Below are positions 62,548 to 64,000 of a stretch of 64,000 bases of DNA, in pieces (within the stretch, counting starts at the first letter, position 1; the number at the start of each line of letters is the position of its first letter). The notes under the pieces are model-generated. The model was not told the DNA's origin, searched no databases, and saw only the letters and a list, made by a program, of their open reading frames with translations. The stretch is from Bartonella sp. M0177 (lineage in GTDB: Bacteria; Pseudomonadota; Alphaproteobacteria; Rhizobiales; Rhizobiaceae), in assembly GCF_016102285.1 (NCBI RefSeq), contig NZ_JACFOY010000001.1, positions 1,612,001 through 1,676,000 of the forward strand, given 5' to 3'. The translations under genes were made by a program, and so were the position numbers.

Positions 62548-63995
62548 TTATGCTGTCCTTCCAAGGCCTCCGTTATTTCCTGATGGTCAGAAAACGGGTG
62601 GACTTCGGTTCCGATAATCTGCCCTTTTTCATGCCCTTTTCCGGCAACAACCAATGTATCGCCGCTTTTGAGCAGTGAAATGGCATAACGGATTGCTTCT
62701 CTTCTATCCCCGATCTCTTTGGCGCCGCTTGCCGCAGCCATAATTTCTTTGCGGATTTCGGCGGCATTTTCGGTGCGCGGGTTATCATCTGTCACAATAA
62801 CAATATCGGCATATTTGGTAGCGATTTTCCCCATGATCGGGCGTTTCCCCTTGTCACGGTCACCGCCGCAGCCGAACACCACAACCACTCTTCCGGTGGT
62901 GAAAGCTTTGACAGCAAGCAAAACCTGTTCCAGCGCTTCCGGTTTATGAGCGTAATCGACATAAATTGCCGCTTTGTCTTTTGTTGTTCCAACAAGTTCA
63001 AGGCGCCCCGGTGCGCCCTGCAAACGTTCAAGTGCACGGAATACTGCTGCAGCAGAAACACCGGTTGCAAGTGTGAGACCGGCCGCAACAAGTGCATTGG
63101 AAACCTGAAAGTCGCCGGCAAGCGGTAGCGTGAACTCGAAAACCTCATTATCGACAACGCAATCAACAAATTGGCGCGAGCGTTGGTGCTCGATATGGCG
63201 CAATTTGATAAAATCACCCTTGCGTCCGACTGTTAAAACCCTCCGTTTTGAACGTTTGACATGTTCGATTGCCGCCTCAGAAAACTTGTCATCAGCAAAA
63301 ATAACCGCTGGTGCATCTTTCGGCAAAAGCGTGTCGAAGAGACGCATTTTTGCCCTGAAATAATCTTCGACAGTGGGATGATAATCCATATGGTCACGCC
63401 CGAGATTGGTAAAAGCTGCGGCAGCAAGATGGACACCATCAAGACGGCGCTGATCTATACCGTGGGAGGAAGCTTCCATGGCAACATGGGTCACACCTTC
63501 ATCCACCAATTCGGCCAATATCTGTTGTAACCTCACCGGATCCGGCGTGGTCAAAGAACCATATTCATTTTTCGTTGGCGTAATTACGCCGATTGTTCCA
63601 ATTGTCGCGGCAGCAAAACCGGCATCTTTCCATATCTGACGCGTAAATGAAGCTACAGATGTTTTGCCACTTGTACCGGTAACAGCCACAACCGTCTCGG
63701 GTTGTTTTCCGAAGAAACGTGCTGCAATGAGTGCCAATTGATGACGTGCATCCGCTACACGTAAAATTGGAACATTGCCGTTAGTCAATTTGAAATCATG
63801 GTCGGTGAGTATTGCAACGGCGCCCCGTTTTGCTGCGTCTTCCGCATAAACGCCGCCATCGCCTTTATTCCCTTTGAGAGCGACAAAGAGAAAACCGGGC
63901 AAAACTTTTCTGGAATCGGCGGTCACGCCCTTAATTTCAACAGACGGTACTATTGTTTTCTGGTGAACACCGCTTATCAGTTGATCAAGTTTCAT
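62544..63995 (-). CDS. murE: UDP-N-acetylmuramoyl-L-alanyl-D-glutamate--2,6-diaminopimelate ligase
   Basis: Adds meso-diaminopimelate to the stem peptide; 483 residues. N-domain [23 protein letters not shown] loop [40 protein letters not shown] with [20 protein letters not shown] (MurE signature); [21 protein letters not shown]-domain [20 protein letters not shown] with [29 protein letters not shown], and [18 protein letters not shown] (DNPR motif of the DAP-adding type, so the added residue is meso-DAP rather than lysine). The start codon lies six bases from the window end, so the gene is complete; its promoter and upstream partner are outside. Confidence 0.97.
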   Translation of the reverse strand: MKLDQLISGVHQKTIVPSVEIKGVTADSRKVLPGFLFVALKGNKGDGGVYAEDAAKRGAVAILTDHDFKLTNGNVPILRVADARHQLALIAARFFGKQPETVVAVTGTSGKTSVASFTRQIWKDAGFAAATIGTIGVITPTKNEYGSLTTPDPVRLQQILAELVDEGVTHVAMEASSHGIDQRRLDGVHLAAAAFTNLGRDHMDYHPTVEDYFRAKMRLFDTLLPKDAPAVIFADDKFSEAAIEHVKRSKRRVLTVGRKGDFIKLRHIEHQRSRQFVDCVVDNEVFEFTLPLAGDFQVSNALVAAGLTLATGVSAAAVFRALERLQGAPGRLELVGTTKDKAAIYVDYAHKPEALEQVLLAVKAFTTGRVVVVFGCGGDRDKGKRPIMGKIATKYADIVIVTDDNPRTENAAEIRKEIMAAASGAKEIGDRREAIRYAISLLKSGDTLVVAGKGHEKGQIIGTEVHPFSDHQEITEALEGQHK

Positions 63996-64000
63996 GCGCT

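Overview
The window looks like the chromosome of a moderately AT-rich member of the Hyphomicrobiales (Rhizobiales), most likely a Bartonellaceae relative. The reasons are a two-piece, circularly permuted tmRNA gene with the alphaproteobacterial tag ANDNYAEARLAA next to an alpha-type sspB, a fused secDF, a BA14K-family secreted protein, a long ftsZ and a rhizobial-type division and cell-wall (dcw) cluster. The organism keeps ilvC and a B12-riboswitch-controlled metE, so it is metabolically less reduced than blood-borne Bartonella. A gut-associated Bartonella of the B. apis type would fit, but that is inference.

Layout. 0.2-9.1 kb is housekeeping: secDF, a CPA2 cation/proton antiporter with an overlapping UPF0104-type membrane gene, a folB carrying an unusual N-terminal extension, an FMN reductase and a TerC/CBS membrane protein. 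9.5-14.5 kb is accessory and decayed. It starts at tRNA-Lys(CTT), which is followed at once by the C-terminal remnant of a tyrosine recombinase. Then come an amino-acid ABC importer without its ATPase, a broken IS3 transposase, an orphan 213-residue gene and at least two broken genes. This resembles an eroded tRNA-anchored island. 14.5-28 kb holds metE under a cobalamin riboswitch, a PhzF-like enzyme, small secreted proteins, ilvC, a TetR regulator, kup, pdxJ and dctA, with pseudogene debris between them that includes a fragment of a second kup. 28-31 kb holds the split ssrA (tmRNA) gene, sspB, two small genes and a kinase-like gene behind a perfect FNR/FixK-type palindrome. 31-41 kb has a UvrD-type helicase, poxB, a hexapeptide acyltransferase, a SCO1-type protein, prmA, pepP and an EamA transporter.

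41-64 kb is almost wholly on the minus strand. In transcription order it reads murE-murF-mraY-murD, terminator, ftsW-murG-murC-murB, terminator, ddlB-ftsQ-ftsA-ftsZ, terminator, lpxC, then bamD-recN-ligA-EamA. It makes UDP-MurNAc-pentapeptide, lipid I and lipid II, assembles the divisome, starts lipid A synthesis and supports outer-membrane assembly and DNA repair.

I see no CRISPR array, rRNA, intact mobile element or clearly new multi-gene system. The observations most worth checking are the folB fusion to what looks like a dead MfnB-type domain, the ssrA/sspB adjacency, the kinase fused to an acyl-CoA-synthetase-like tail, the structured dctA leader and the orphan gene inside the decayed island.
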